From an uncultured Oscillospiraceae bacterium (GTDB taxonomy: Bacteria > Bacillota_A > Clostridia > Oscillospirales > Oscillospiraceae), in NCBI GenBank assembly GCA_900762245.1, contig CAAFFR010000192.1, positions 1-28,455 of the forward strand: a DNA stretch of 28,455 nt, written 5' to 3'. Position numbers and translations under genes: made by a program. This document shows, piece after piece, positions 18,849-26,528 of this stretch. The stretch's first letter is position 1. Each line of letters starts with the position of its first letter. Below the pieces are notes generated by a model, which saw only the letters and a program-made list of their open reading frames with translations, was not told where the DNA came from and did no database searches.

Positions 18849-19988
18849 ATGAAGAAAATCCTTGCGCTTGTGTTGGTGCTCTGTCTCCTGCTGCCCCTTG
18901 TTCCTGGGGGAAAAGCCTACGAAGAAGGCCAGGCATTCCGGCCGGACTTGTCCTACCGGATTCAGGACCCGAAACGCCGGGAATATGTGGAAATGATGAT
19001 AGACTACTACATACGCACTGAAACCATGGTCCAGCAGGCGCTGGCGGGAGGTTTTTCTGCCATGTTCCTGTTTGACGGCTGTTCTGACAATATGAATGAC
19101 CCGGCACTACAGGATCTGACCTATTACCGGGTCACAGGAGTCTGTGTGGTGGTAAAGCTGAATGAGCGCGGAAAACCTGCGGTGACCTACTTCAGCAAAA
19201 ATTGCAGTACCATCCCCGACCGGCCACTGGAATACGGTGCATGGTCTTTGCCGGAAGTGGGAAAGGTGGGACCTGCCACTATCTGCGACGGAACGTATCA
19301 GGTCTATTCTGTGAAGCATAAAGGAAAATATGAAGCACTGCATCTGCGCACGGATTACTACGATGGTCTCATTGATGCGGTATATCTGACGCCTGCAGGA
19401 TATGTCAATTCCCGGGCCAGTGAGATCAATGTCCATACCCGTACCAGCAACCATGTCAGCGGTACCAGTATGTGGTCCGCCGGCTGTCCTCTGGTGGGTG
19501 ATGGAAATGACTGGGAGTTCTGGCGGCTGGTGGCATCCATGTATTATCCTCTGTACACGGATTTTGAGGTGGGAAACTTCCTCGGCACCGTGACGGTGGA
19601 CCGACAGGGGATGAAAGAAGAACTGTATGAGCTGTATCAAAACGCAGAGGCAGTGGAAAGTTTCCTGACCAACTCCCGCAATGCCCAGCCAGCCCAATAT
19701 CTCAACGACTGCACCGAAGCGCAGCGCTTCAAGCAGTCGGAGGAAAAGAATCTTACCATTGCTACGCAGCTCATGAGCCTGCCCTGCAGCAATGCAACGG
19801 ATGCACGATCTCTTGTGCGTGCTACCTTGCCGGAGGGAGAAGCGGTGAAGATTACCGGAAGCATCCGAAATTCCGCAGGAAATCTGTGGTATCAGGTGGA
19901 AGTGAAGGGAAAGTCCGGATTTATCTACAGCGGACATCTGGAAGAAGAAAGCTTCTCTGACTGGCTGTTCCGAAAACTGTTTACATGA
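18849..19988 (+). CDS. Secreted SH3-domain protein with L,D-transpeptidase-like motif
   Basis: This 379-residue exported protein has a signal peptide at residues 1-23 (KK, then a leucine/valine core, then GGKAYEE). The middle (about 140-250) reads like a diverged YkuD-type catalytic region: GTYQVYSVKHKGKYEALHLRT, then INVHTRTS with H196 and MWSAGCPLV with C213. This recalls the His...S-x-G-C pattern of L,D-transpeptidases, which cross-link or cleave peptidoglycan peptides. The arginine that usually follows the cysteine is not conserved. The C-terminal 60-70 residues (LVRATLPEGEAVKITGSI, GNLWYQVEVKGKSGFIYSGHL) form a bacterial SH3 domain, a wall-binding module. Start ATG 18849 has AAAGGAGG upstream. 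A terminator follows directly, then the phage-like genes. Confidence 0.75.
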   Translation: MKKILALVLVLCLLLPLVPGGKAYEEGQAFRPDLSYRIQDPKRREYVEMMIDYYIRTETMVQQALAGGFSAMFLFDGCSDNMNDPALQDLTYYRVTGVCVVVKLNERGKPAVTYFSKNCSTIPDRPLEYGAWSLPEVGKVGPATICDGTYQVYSVKHKGKYEALHLRTDYYDGLIDAVYLTPAGYVNSRASEINVHTRTSNHVSGTSMWSAGCPLVGDGNDWEFWRLVASMYYPLYTDFEVGNFLGTVTVDRQGMKEELYELYQNAEAVESFLTNSRNAQPAQYLNDCTEAQRFKQSEEKNLTIATQLMSLPCSNATDARSLVRATLPEGEAVKITGSIRNSAGNLWYQVEVKGKSGFIYSGHLEEESFSDWLFRKLFT

Positions 19989-20026
19989 AAATAACCTCAC
20001 TCTGAATCAGGGTGAGGTTATTTTTT
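19988..20026 (+). terminator. Terminator after the secreted SH3 protein gene
   Basis: AAAATAACCTCAC (19988-20000) and GTGAGGTTATTTT (20012-20024) form a 13-bp stem with an 11-nt loop and a T run. It lies 64 bp ahead of the next gene, for which no clear promoter is seen, so some read-through may supply the downstream genes. Confidence 0.88.
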
Positions 20027-20089
20027 GCAAATGTAAGACAGTTTTGGGCAACTTTGCGCCCTTTTGCCCATAGGGGTGGAGGGATGCAA

Positions 20090-21643
20090 ATGATTGTTAC
20101 AACAAAAGTAAACATGGATCTGCAGCAGCCGGGAACGATCCCGGTGATGGAAGCTGTGCAGAATGACCGCTATTGCCGGAATCTGGAACTGGTGCTGACT
20201 TCCGGCGGGGAAAAATGGCCGGTGCCCGAAACTGCCCGGGTAGTGGTAAGCTACCGCAAATCCAACGGAAAAGGCGGGGAGTATGATGCGCTGCCCGATG
20301 GAACTTCTGCATGGAGCGCTATGGAAAATGTGCTGACGGTGGCACTGGCACCAAAAGTTTTGACTACCCCCGGCCCTGTACAGCTGTCGGTAATGCTGCT
20401 GGAGGGAAGTGAACAGGTGACAGCCTTTCCTGTGCTGATTCATGTACAGGCGGATGCTCTGGGACGGGTGGAGGATGCGGAGGAATATTTCTCCATTTCC
20501 GGCTTCCTGCCTGCGCCGGTCCGGGGGGCTGTGGGTCAGATTTTCCGGATTTCTTCTGTTAATGAAAAGGGACAGGTTACCGGGATAGCTGCCATTGATG
20601 CGGATATCCTGAATCAGGAGGATGCCTCCGACGAGGAACTGCTGGCAGCTACCTATACGCTGACTCCAGAGGATTTTATCCATGGTCTGTGGAACGGTCC
20701 GCTGGATGCGGGAAGCGAGGTTCCTTATACCACAACGGACATTGCCGATAAGTTCTGCACCCGAAAGATCAGAACTACCTTGCTGCCAAAAATGTCCTAC
20801 TGCTATTTTACCACCCCTACGGAGTATATCCTCTGGAACAATGGCGCCTTTGTGGGCAAAGTGTCCTGGGCGGAGATCTCCAAAAACTGGCAGATCGGCT
20901 ATGAATTTGACGAGGTTGCCATCAATTTCTCCTGGGGCTGGGATTATGTGGGCACCGAAGTGGTGGTTCGGCTGACGGTGGCTGTGGCGGACTTTGAAAA
21001 GGTTCTGGTGCTGGGAGACAGTATTTCCGCAGATTATTACGGAAATTATCCCAAATGGGTCACGCAGCTTATTGAGGAAGGTTTCTTTCCCGCAAGCACA
21101 AACAACAACAGTATCCATGCTACCGGATTTGTGGCAGAGTACACTGCCGAGGGGGATGTGGACAACAATTTCCTTCACCGAATCGAAGCGGTGACGGAGA
21201 AGGAGGGCTACGATCTGGTGGTGGTCTTTGGCGGTATCAATGATTACATCCAGAATATCCCCATGGGTGAAAGCGGCGGTGACCGTACAGCGGCCTTTGT
21301 GCCCGCGGTGGATTACTTCTTCTCTTACCTGATGGAGAATTTCCCCAATGCCAGAATCGTGGTACTGTCTCCTCTGCGGACATACAATGTCTATGCCAAC
21401 ACGGCAGGGCATTTGCAGACGGAGTATGCCGACTACATCCGGCAGGTAGCGAAGCAGTACTGCCTGCCTGTGCTGAATCTGACGGAGGAAAGCGGCTTCT
21501 GCCCCTTCTATGACAGCTTTAAGAACCGGTGGACCCTGATCCCGGAGGGCTACGAGGGCGGCGACGGTGTTCATCCCAACGAAGCCTACCAGAAGGATTT
21601 CCTGGCACCTATGATCCGGGGATTCCTGGGGCAGTTCGCATAA
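20090..21643 (+). CDS. Phage baseplate-like N-terminal domain fused to SGNH hydrolase
   Basis: This 517-residue protein begins with a domain resembling the N-terminus of phage upper-baseplate (BppU-type) proteins (about 1-125: IVTTKVNMDL, NDRYCRNLELVLTSGG). A linker region follows, then a C-terminal SGNH/GDSL esterase. Block I is LVLGDSISADYYG (encoded from about 21007), block III is VVFGGINDY (from about 21222), and the catalytic Asp/His pair is GGDGVHPNEAYQ (from about 21556). Such enzymes deacetylate or de-esterify glycans, and in phages act on surface polysaccharide. There is no signal peptide. I prefer ATG 20090 over 20084 because GGAGG ends 7 nt before 20090 but only 1 nt before 20084. 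It is the first gene of the lysis-like cassette; the M15 gene starts 10 bp after its stop. Confidence 0.82.
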   Translation: MIVTTKVNMDLQQPGTIPVMEAVQNDRYCRNLELVLTSGGEKWPVPETARVVVSYRKSNGKGGEYDALPDGTSAWSAMENVLTVALAPKVLTTPGPVQLSVMLLEGSEQVTAFPVLIHVQADALGRVEDAEEYFSISGFLPAPVRGAVGQIFRISSVNEKGQVTGIAAIDADILNQEDASDEELLAATYTLTPEDFIHGLWNGPLDAGSEVPYTTTDIADKFCTRKIRTTLLPKMSYCYFTTPTEYILWNNGAFVGKVSWAEISKNWQIGYEFDEVAINFSWGWDYVGTEVVVRLTVAVADFEKVLVLGDSISADYYGNYPKWVTQLIEEGFFPASTNNNSIHATGFVAEYTAEGDVDNNFLHRIEAVTEKEGYDLVVVFGGINDYIQNIPMGESGGDRTAAFVPAVDYFFSYLMENFPNARIVVLSPLRTYNVYANTAGHLQTEYADYIRQVAKQYCLPVLNLTEESGFCPFYDSFKNRWTLIPEGYEGGDGVHPNEAYQKDFLAPMIRGFLGQFA

Positions 21644-21653
21644 GGTGGCGGCT

Positions 21654-22226
21654 ATGACCATTCGGCAGCGGCAGCATCTGCTGGGGTATTTGGGGTATTA
21701 CGGCGCAGAAGCAGATGGAATCTGGGGACCAAAGTCCCGGGAGGCAGCCCTTCGGTTTCAACGGGATTTTGGAGGATTGACTGCGGACGGCAGTGTCGAA
21801 ACCGATACGGAGGAAGCCTTAAAGCGGGCGGTGGCGGAAGGAATGCCCCAGCGGCAGTCGGATGATTTTTGGCAGGAGATCCGGTATTTTACCCGAGAAG
21901 AATTTCGCTGCAAATGCGGCGGCAGATTCTGCGATGGATATCCTGCGGAAATGAAACGAATGGCGGTGGTGATCGCGGACCGGACAAGGGCGTACTTCGG
22001 TGCACCCGGTCATGTGGTCAGCGGACTGCGGTGCCGGCAGCACAATGCCAATTCCGGCGGGGTGGAAAACTCCCAGCATATGTCCGGGGAAGCCGTCGAT
22101 CTGCGGATCGACGGGGTCAGTGCCGATGCGCTGCTGGCCTATGTAAAACAGCAGCCGGAAGTACGCTATGCCTACAAAATCAACTCCACCAATGTCCACT
22201 TTGACATCACCCGGGAAGCGGGGTGA
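21654..22226 (+). CDS. Peptidoglycan-binding M15-family peptidase (endolysin-like)
   Basis: This 190-residue protein has a peptidoglycan-binding domain at residues 3-62 (LGYLGYYGAEADGIWGP, then AALRFQRDFG) and a zinc peptidase M15A domain at 78-188. Predicted zinc ligands are H142 (SQHMSGEAVDLRI), D149 and H182 (NVHFDI). The cysteine cluster FRCKCGGRFC (84-93) is common in this subgroup. Such enzymes cut the peptide stems of peptidoglycan and serve as phage endolysins or D-Ala-D-X carboxypeptidases. There is no signal peptide, so release would need the holin two genes downstream. Start ATG 21654 is preceded by AGGTGG; GTG 21645 is an alternative. It overlaps the next gene by 4 bp (GTGA). Confidence 0.9.
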   Translation: MTIRQRQHLLGYLGYYGAEADGIWGPKSREAALRFQRDFGGLTADGSVETDTEEALKRAVAEGMPQRQSDDFWQEIRYFTREEFRCKCGGRFCDGYPAEMKRMAVVIADRTRAYFGAPGHVVSGLRCRQHNANSGGVENSQHMSGEAVDLRIDGVSADALLAYVKQQPEVRYAYKINSTNVHFDITREAG

Positions 22227-22534
22227 AATATGTGGAAATATGGAAACTGCTGGCAGCAAATGCGGGAGATTTCTGCCAGATCGTGACCTGCGCGGTACTG
22301 TTGATCCGGCCTCTGCGGGAATGGTTTCTGGGCACCCATGCCTTGCGGGAAGGGCAGAGGTGTCTGCTTCGTTCGGAGATTGTCAGAATCTACTATCGCC
22401 ATGGCAGAGATAAGGGCTTGCAGGAATATGAATACCGGAATCTGGTACACTGTTACAGGGCTTATAAGGCCCTGGGAGGCAACTCCTTTGTGGACCATAT
22501 TTATGAGGAAATGCAGGAATGGGAAATTATCTGA
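22223..22534 (+). CDS. Small phage-type protein with N-terminal hydrophobic segment
   Basis: This 103-residue protein starts with GTG, coupled to the M15 gene. Residues 8-29 are hydrophobic (LLAANAGDFCQIVTCAVLLI). The rest is basic and helical, with YRHGRDKGLQEYEYRNLVHC and YKALGGNSFVDHIYEEMQEWE. The latter pattern recurs in small proteins encoded next to holins in phages of Firmicutes; their function is not established. It overlaps the Shine-Dalgarno of the holin gene and may act as a holin partner or antiholin; this is inference from position. Confidence 0.72.
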   Translation: MKYVEIWKLLAANAGDFCQIVTCAVLLIRPLREWFLGTHALREGQRCLLRSEIVRIYYRHGRDKGLQEYEYRNLVHCYRAYKALGGNSFVDHIYEEMQEWEII

Positions 22535-22547
22535 AGGAGGAAGGAAT

Positions 22548-22796
22548 ATGCAGATCAACTGGAAGCTGCGGTTTCAGAATAAGACCACGCTGGTAGCCAT
22601 TGTGCTGCAGACAGTGACTCTGATTTACGGAGTGCTGTCTCTCTTTGGCATTACCCCCGGCATTGCACAGGACGAGATTACCAATGTGCTGTACATACTG
22701 GTGGAACTGCTGTGCCTGCTTGGCATCGTGGTGGACCCCACCACCAAGGGCATGAGCGACAGCGGCAATGCCATGATGTATACGGAGCCTAAATAA
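22548..22796 (+). CDS. Phage holin (phi LC3-like)
   Basis: This 82-residue protein starts MQINWKLRFQNKTTLVAIVL, typical of the phi LC3 / phage_holin_1 family. It has two hydrophobic segments (about 14-35 and 46-62, VLYILVELLCLLGIVVDPTT) and ends KGMSDSGNAMMYTEP, the hallmark tail (D.TTKG.SDS..A..Y). Holins form membrane lesions that let endolysin reach the wall or let large proteins out. The start has an excellent GAAGGAGG site 8 nt upstream. It is the last gene of the cassette, followed by a terminator. Confidence 0.93.
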   Translation: MQINWKLRFQNKTTLVAIVLQTVTLIYGVLSLFGITPGIAQDEITNVLYILVELLCLLGIVVDPTTKGMSDSGNAMMYTEPK

Positions 22797-22799
22797 AGG

Positions 22800-22834
22800 A
22801 AAGGCCAATCTGCACTGCGCAGATTGGCCTTTTG
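22800..22834. terminator. Terminator between the holin and convergent hypothetical gene
   Basis: AAGGCCAATCTGC (22801-22813) and GCAGATTGGCCTT (22819-22831) form a 13-bp stem with a 5-nt loop, A-rich before and T-rich after. It probably serves both converging transcripts. Confidence 0.85.
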
Positions 22835-22838
22835 TCAT

Positions 22839-23252
22839 TTAATCGGTTTTTGTTGTTTCTGTCATGCTGCTTAAATCCAGGTGTGCTCTCGCCGTCTGGT
22901 TCTTTGCACCCATGGGGTCAACAGCCTGATAGGTGATGGTTCGCGTAATCTGGGTGTTTTCCGGGGTCTGGGTCGTGAAAATCACCTGGCATTCATATTC
23001 GTAAGGAAGACTCAGCATATTTCGCAGGTTCCAGTTGGTCAGAAACCATGTTTTAGATGTTACCGTAAATTCCATGGATTCTGTGCCCATTTCCACTTCT
23101 TTTTCGGTATATTCCGGGCCATGGATGCTTTCCAGCTCTGCTTTTAAGTCTGAAACCGCGGAACTGCTGGAATACAATCCGATTCCAAGACAATGAAGCA
23201 GAATGGTGACCAGGCATAGGACAACAAGTGCTATGATCCATTTTCGCTCCAT
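22839..23252 (-). CDS. Membrane-anchored hypothetical protein
   Basis: This 137-residue protein has one N-terminal membrane helix or uncleaved signal (WIIALVVLCLVTILLHCLGIGLY), a short acidic helix (SDLKAELESIHGPEY), and a beta-rich outer part (MEFTVTSKTWFLTNWNLRNM, CQVIFTTQT, ITRTITYQAVD). I do not recognise a family. AGGAGGAAT precedes the ATG. It lies 14 bp downstream of the multi-pass membrane protein gene on the same strand, and the two are probably one operon. Confidence 0.65.
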   Translation of the reverse strand: MERKWIIALVVLCLVTILLHCLGIGLYSSSSAVSDLKAELESIHGPEYTEKEVEMGTESMEFTVTSKTWFLTNWNLRNMLSLPYEYECQVIFTTQTPENTQITRTITYQAVDPMGAKNQTARAHLDLSSMTETTKTD

Positions 23253-23266
23253 AAAATTCCTCCTGT

Positions 23267-24136
23267 TTACTTAGAGGCAGAGGGCAGTTTTTCCAACTGC
23301 TCCAGAAATTGAAGGAGGTGCTTGGCGAGTTGGCACATCTCCTGCGTCACGGTCATGGGACGGCAGTTGATGGTGCATTCGTAGTAATGGTGGACCCGTT
23401 TCAAATCGTGGATGAGAGGAAGTGCCAGCAACTTCTGGGCGAACAACAGCTCGATGGTGTATTCGAAATGCTTTCCTTTGTTTTCGTGGATTTGGTGCAG
23501 TACATTGGCCGGGAGCATAGCGTTGCATTTGTTTTCGATTTGGTCATAGAGGGAGATAAATTCGGTTGTGTCTCCGGTTGGTCCATGGGGGCGGCTGAGG
23601 CGCTTTTTTAGTTTCCTGGCTTCCTTTTCTATACAATTGGGGTCGATGACCAAAATGGAATAGTAGAGGATCAGGCCCACAGAGAAGCACATGGAAAAGA
23701 TAAATTCATTGCAGAACAGACGGTAGAAGAAGGAATGATTGGGGTCAGTGGGGATCGGCAGGTACATCAGGAAAACGCTGACAAAGAGGGTGATCAGTAC
23801 ATTCATAGTGATGTACCGGATCAAAGATTTAAACCGCCGCTTGATGCTGGCGACGATATAGTCCAATGTGGCATCCGATGCGATGAGCGCATCGATGCGG
23901 GACAGAAAAAAGGTGTAACCAGCCATGGTGATGCCGTAAAGACCCGCGATGATCTGGGCGCAGGTGCTGACGATGGACAGCAGCACGTCGGAGCCGGGGA
24001 ACAGACTGACCTTCAGGGAAAGAAAAACGGCCAGAGCATGTCCCAAAACCGTAAGAAAGCTGATGGCTTGGATCGACATGATCTTCCATGCAAGTGTGTT
24101 TTTTGGATCATCCATCTGGGGGCGCTTGTGCAGCAT
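23267..24136 (-). CDS. Four-helix membrane protein with cytoplasmic C-terminus, unassigned
   Basis: This 289-residue protein has predicted membrane helices near residues 20-44, 48-77, 108-128 and 144-166. A soluble helical tail of about 120 residues follows (KEARKLKKRLSRPHGPTGD onward, with several His and Cys). A basic loop (SIKRRFKSLIRY) sits between helices 2 and 3. The start at 24136 has AGGAGG 8 nt upstream. I do not recognise a family. Topology suggests a sensor or scaffold rather than a transporter, but this is only a guess. It is co-directional with the downstream anchored protein. Confidence 0.65.
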   Translation of the reverse strand: MLHKRPQMDDPKNTLAWKIMSIQAISFLTVLGHALAVFLSLKVSLFPGSDVLLSIVSTCAQIIAGLYGITMAGYTFFLSRIDALIASDATLDYIVASIKRRFKSLIRYITMNVLITLFVSVFLMYLPIPTDPNHSFFYRLFCNEFIFSMCFSVGLILYYSILVIDPNCIEKEARKLKKRLSRPHGPTGDTTEFISLYDQIENKCNAMLPANVLHQIHENKGKHFEYTIELLFAQKLLALPLIHDLKRVHHYYECTINCRPMTVTQEMCQLAKHLLQFLEQLEKLPSASK

Positions 24137-24166
24137 ACTGGGTTCCTCCTTTTCTATGCTGAAAAT

Positions 24167-24172
24167 ATTATA
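24167..24172 (-). promoter_or_regulatory. Possible -10 box of the two-gene membrane-protein operon
   Basis: A perfect TATAAT on the minus strand lies about 30 bp before the 24136 start. The -35 position (about 24190-24195) reads TTCGCT, which is weak. Confidence 0.4.
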
Positions 24173-24226
24173 GCGAAATTGGGAGAAAAAGCGAAGAGGC
24201 CTTATTAAAAATTCAAGGAAACTATG

Positions 24227-24255
24227 TTGACTGTCAGAATTTCTTATGCTATGAT
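24227..24255 (+). promoter_or_regulatory. Predicted promoter of the 24280 gene
   Basis: TTGACT (24227-24232), 17-bp spacer, TATGAT (24250-24255) with extended TG (TGCTATGAT), about 25 bp before the ATG. Confidence 0.7.
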
Positions 24256-24279
24256 GAATCTGGAAAAAGGGGGGATATT

Positions 24280-24726
24280 ATGAAGAAAATCGCCATTTAC
24301 GGTGGATTAGCCGTAATGTTGCTGGCGGGTATCATCCTTTGCGAGATGGTGATGCAGTTTGGCTCTGTATTCTTTCTTGCGGATGCAGCCATGATTGCCG
24401 CCCTTATACGCTATGCGAAAAAAGAGGAAACGAAGCGGGGCAGAAAGCTGGCAGCTATTGCACTGGCGGTGCTTTTCGTCGTGCTTACTCTTTGGACGTT
24501 TAACGGGATTTACGGCAATCCCATTACCAAAAACAAGGCGAAGGAAGATGTCCGGGATTATCTGGAAAAATCCTATCCCGGAAAGGCGCTTTATATCGAA
24601 TCCGTGTCCTACAATATGTCTGCCGGGTCCTATGAGGCATGGATCGCCGGAAAAGACGGCGGCTTCTATGTCAGCTGGCGGGACGGGCGGATCTTATACG
24701 ATACCTTTGGAGAAATAATAAAGTAG
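24280..24726 (+). CDS. Membrane protein with small extracytoplasmic domain, unassigned
   Basis: This 148-residue protein has three hydrophobic segments (about 5-22, 27-44 and 60-76; the last is AIALAVLFVVLTLWTF) with a basic loop between (RYAKKEETKRGRKL). An outer domain of about 70 residues follows (KAKEDVRDYLEKSYPGKAL, then SYEAWIAGKDGGFYVSWRDG). The outer domain resembles small YfjL/PepSY-like folds seen in Firmicute membrane proteins, but I cannot place it firmly. A GGGGGG-rich ribosome site lies 8-10 nt before the ATG. It is monocistronic, with its own promoter. Confidence 0.7.
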   Translation: MKKIAIYGGLAVMLLAGIILCEMVMQFGSVFFLADAAMIAALIRYAKKEETKRGRKLAAIALAVLFVVLTLWTFNGIYGNPITKNKAKEDVRDYLEKSYPGKALYIESVSYNMSAGSYEAWIAGKDGGFYVSWRDGRILYDTFGEIIK

Positions 24727-24750
24727 GGGCGATTCGTGAATGCCCTTACA
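24723..24750. repeat. Short imperfect inverted repeat (GTAGGGGCGATTC type)
   Basis: GTAGGGGCGATTC and GAATGCCCTTAC flank a GT dinucleotide. The outer GTAGGG/CCNTAC arms recall the ends of the 822-962 element, so it may be a relic of the same or a related repeat family. Confidence 0.4.
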
Positions 24751-24753
24751 ATG

Positions 24754-24791
24754 CAAAAAACACCCCGGAATCCACAGGATTCCGGGGTGTT
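24754..24791 (-). terminator. Terminator of pgi
   Basis: AACACCCCGGAATCC (24759-24773) and its exact complement (24777-24791) form a 15-bp stem with a 3-nt loop. On the minus strand it is followed by a T run (AAAAAA at 24755-24760 on the plus strand), 14 bp after the pgi stop. Confidence 0.9.
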
Positions 24792-24804
24792 AGTGTAGGC
24801 AGGA

Positions 24805-26385
24805 TCAGATGTTCAGCAGATCGGAGTAGACCTTCAGAGCACCATCGGTGTCATGGGCCAGAACCTTCTTGGCCAGGACCTTACCCAGCTGGACACCTTC
24901 CTGGTCGAAGGAGTTGATGTTCCAGGCGAAGCCCTGATACATGACCTTGTTCTCGAAGTGAGCCAGCAGAGCGCCCACGGAAGCGGGGGTCAGCTTCTCG
25001 CCGATGATGATGGAGGAGGGACGGCCGCCTTCGAACTTCTTGTTCAGGTCGGTATCATCCTTGCCGCAGGCGAAAGCCACGATCTGAGCAGCCACGTTGG
25101 CGCACAGCTTCTGCTGGCTGGTGGAGCCCTGGATGACCACGTCGGAGCCCATCTGGCTGTTCTTGAAGCCGACGAACTGCAGGGGAACGATGTCAGTGCC
25201 CTGGTGCAGCAGCTGATAGAAGGAGTGCTGACCGTTGGTGCCGGGCTCACCGAAGATGACGGGGCCGGTGGCGTAGTTCACAGGCTCACCGAAGCGGTTG
25301 ACGGACTTGCCGTTGGATTCCATATCCAGCTGCTGCAGGTGAGCGGGGAAGCGGCTCAGAGCCTGAGAGTAGGGCAGGACGGCGGTATTGGGGTAGCCCA
25401 GAACATTACGCTCGTAAACGCCGATCAGAGCATCCAGCATAGCGGGGTTCGCCAGCAGATCTTCGTTCTTGGCCAGAACGTCAGCCTCGGCAGCGCCGTT
25501 CAGGAACTCGGCGAAGACCTCGGGGCCGAAGGCCAGGCTCAGGACGCAGCCGCCAACGCCGGAGGAAGAGGAGAAACGGCCGCCGATGTAGTCGTCCATG
25601 AAGAAAGCAGCCAGATAGTCGGGGGAAGAAGCCAGAGGAGAGGTCTCGGAGGTGACACAGGCCATGTGGTTGGCGGGATTCAGACCGGCTTCCACCAGAG
25701 CGTTCTTGACAAAGGACTCGTTGGTCAGGGTCTCCAGCGTGGTGCCGGATTTGGATACCAGAACGAACAGGGTGTGAGCAAGATCCAGAGTGCACAGAAC
25801 GCCTGCAGCGTCATCGGGGTCAACGTTGGAGATGAAAGCGGCCTTCATCTTCAGGTTGCCGGTGACCTTTGCCCAGTTTTCCAGAGCCAGGTAGATTGCA
25901 CGGGGGCCCAGGTCAGAGCCGCCGATACCGATCTGGCAGACGGTGGTGAACTTCTCGCCTGCAGCGTTGGTGATCTCACCTGCATGGACCTTATTGGCAA
26001 AAGCAGCGATCTTGTTCTGCTCGCCGACGTAGAAATCACGCTTGTCAACGCCGTCAGCCTGAACAGCCTCGCCCAGCTGGCCGCGGCACATATGGTGCAG
26101 AACGCGGCGCTTCTCGCCGGTGTTGATGACCTCGCCGTTGTACAGGGCGGCGAACTTGCCGGTCAGCTGCTGCTCGGCAGCGAACTTCTTCAGCACTTCC
26201 AGAATGGCATCGTCCACAGGACGGGCACCGTAATTGAAGTTCAGGCCTGCACCCATGGGGGCAGTGTACTTCTTGACGCGCTCAGCGCCGTTCTCGCCGG
26301 ACATAGCGGCAACCAGGTTGACCTTAGCGGCAGCCTGCAGTTCAGCGTAAGCAGCCAGTGTGTCCATGTTCTTCCAGGTAATCAT
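24805..26385 (-). CDS. pgi: Glucose-6-phosphate isomerase, long form
   Basis: Pgi interconverts glucose-6-phosphate and fructose-6-phosphate in glycolysis and gluconeogenesis. The 526-residue protein has both SIS domains: QIGIGGSDLGPRA (about 150), VSKSGTTLETLTNESF (about 212), the signature GEPGTNGQHSFYQLLHQG (about 376) and a C-terminal FNxNSFDQEGVQLGK-type segment (INSFDQEGVQLGKVLA) near residue 500. Most Firmicutes have a roughly 450-residue form. This length and the GTNGQHSFYQL signature match the longer group found in Bacteroidetes, Proteobacteria and eukaryotes. Codon use is very uniform, as expected for a highly expressed gene. The start has AGGAGG 6-8 nt upstream, and the promoter lies about 60 bp upstream. 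Confidence 0.95.
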   Translation of the reverse strand: MITWKNMDTLAAYAELQAAAKVNLVAAMSGENGAERVKKYTAPMGAGLNFNYGARPVDDAILEVLKKFAAEQQLTGKFAALYNGEVINTGEKRRVLHHMCRGQLGEAVQADGVDKRDFYVGEQNKIAAFANKVHAGEITNAAGEKFTTVCQIGIGGSDLGPRAIYLALENWAKVTGNLKMKAAFISNVDPDDAAGVLCTLDLAHTLFVLVSKSGTTLETLTNESFVKNALVEAGLNPANHMACVTSETSPLASSPDYLAAFFMDDYIGGRFSSSSGVGGCVLSLAFGPEVFAEFLNGAAEADVLAKNEDLLANPAMLDALIGVYERNVLGYPNTAVLPYSQALSRFPAHLQQLDMESNGKSVNRFGEPVNYATGPVIFGEPGTNGQHSFYQLLHQGTDIVPLQFVGFKNSQMGSDVVIQGSTSQQKLCANVAAQIVAFACGKDDTDLNKKFEGGRPSSIIIGEKLTPASVGALLAHFENKVMYQGFAWNINSFDQEGVQLGKVLAKKVLAHDTDGALKVYSDLLNI

Positions 26386-26443
26386 GGGAATCTCCTCCTA
26401 AAATATATACATATCAATTTTGAGGGTATTTGCACTAATAAAA

Positions 26444-26472
26444 ATTATACTACCAATTTGACAAGATTTCAA
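26444..26472 (-). promoter_or_regulatory. Predicted promoter of pgi
   Basis: Minus strand: TTGAAA (26472-26467), 17-bp spacer, TATAAT (26449-26444), no extended TG. The leader of about 55 nt is AT-rich. The rest of the 143-bp gap to pssA shows nothing clear. Confidence 0.75.
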
Positions 26473-26528
26473 GCACATCTGAAAAGATACGCAGTATTTT
26501 TCACGATTACTTCGAAACGATAAGAGAA

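Noticed and set aside
20018..21661. 547-codon frame antisense to the SGNH gene
   Set aside because: No domain, begins and ends at the borders of the real gene, and crosses the terminator at 19988-20026.
24853..26523. 556-codon open frame antisense to pgi
   Set aside because: Shadow of a highly expressed, strongly biased gene; no recognisable domain, and the minus-strand Pgi is certain.
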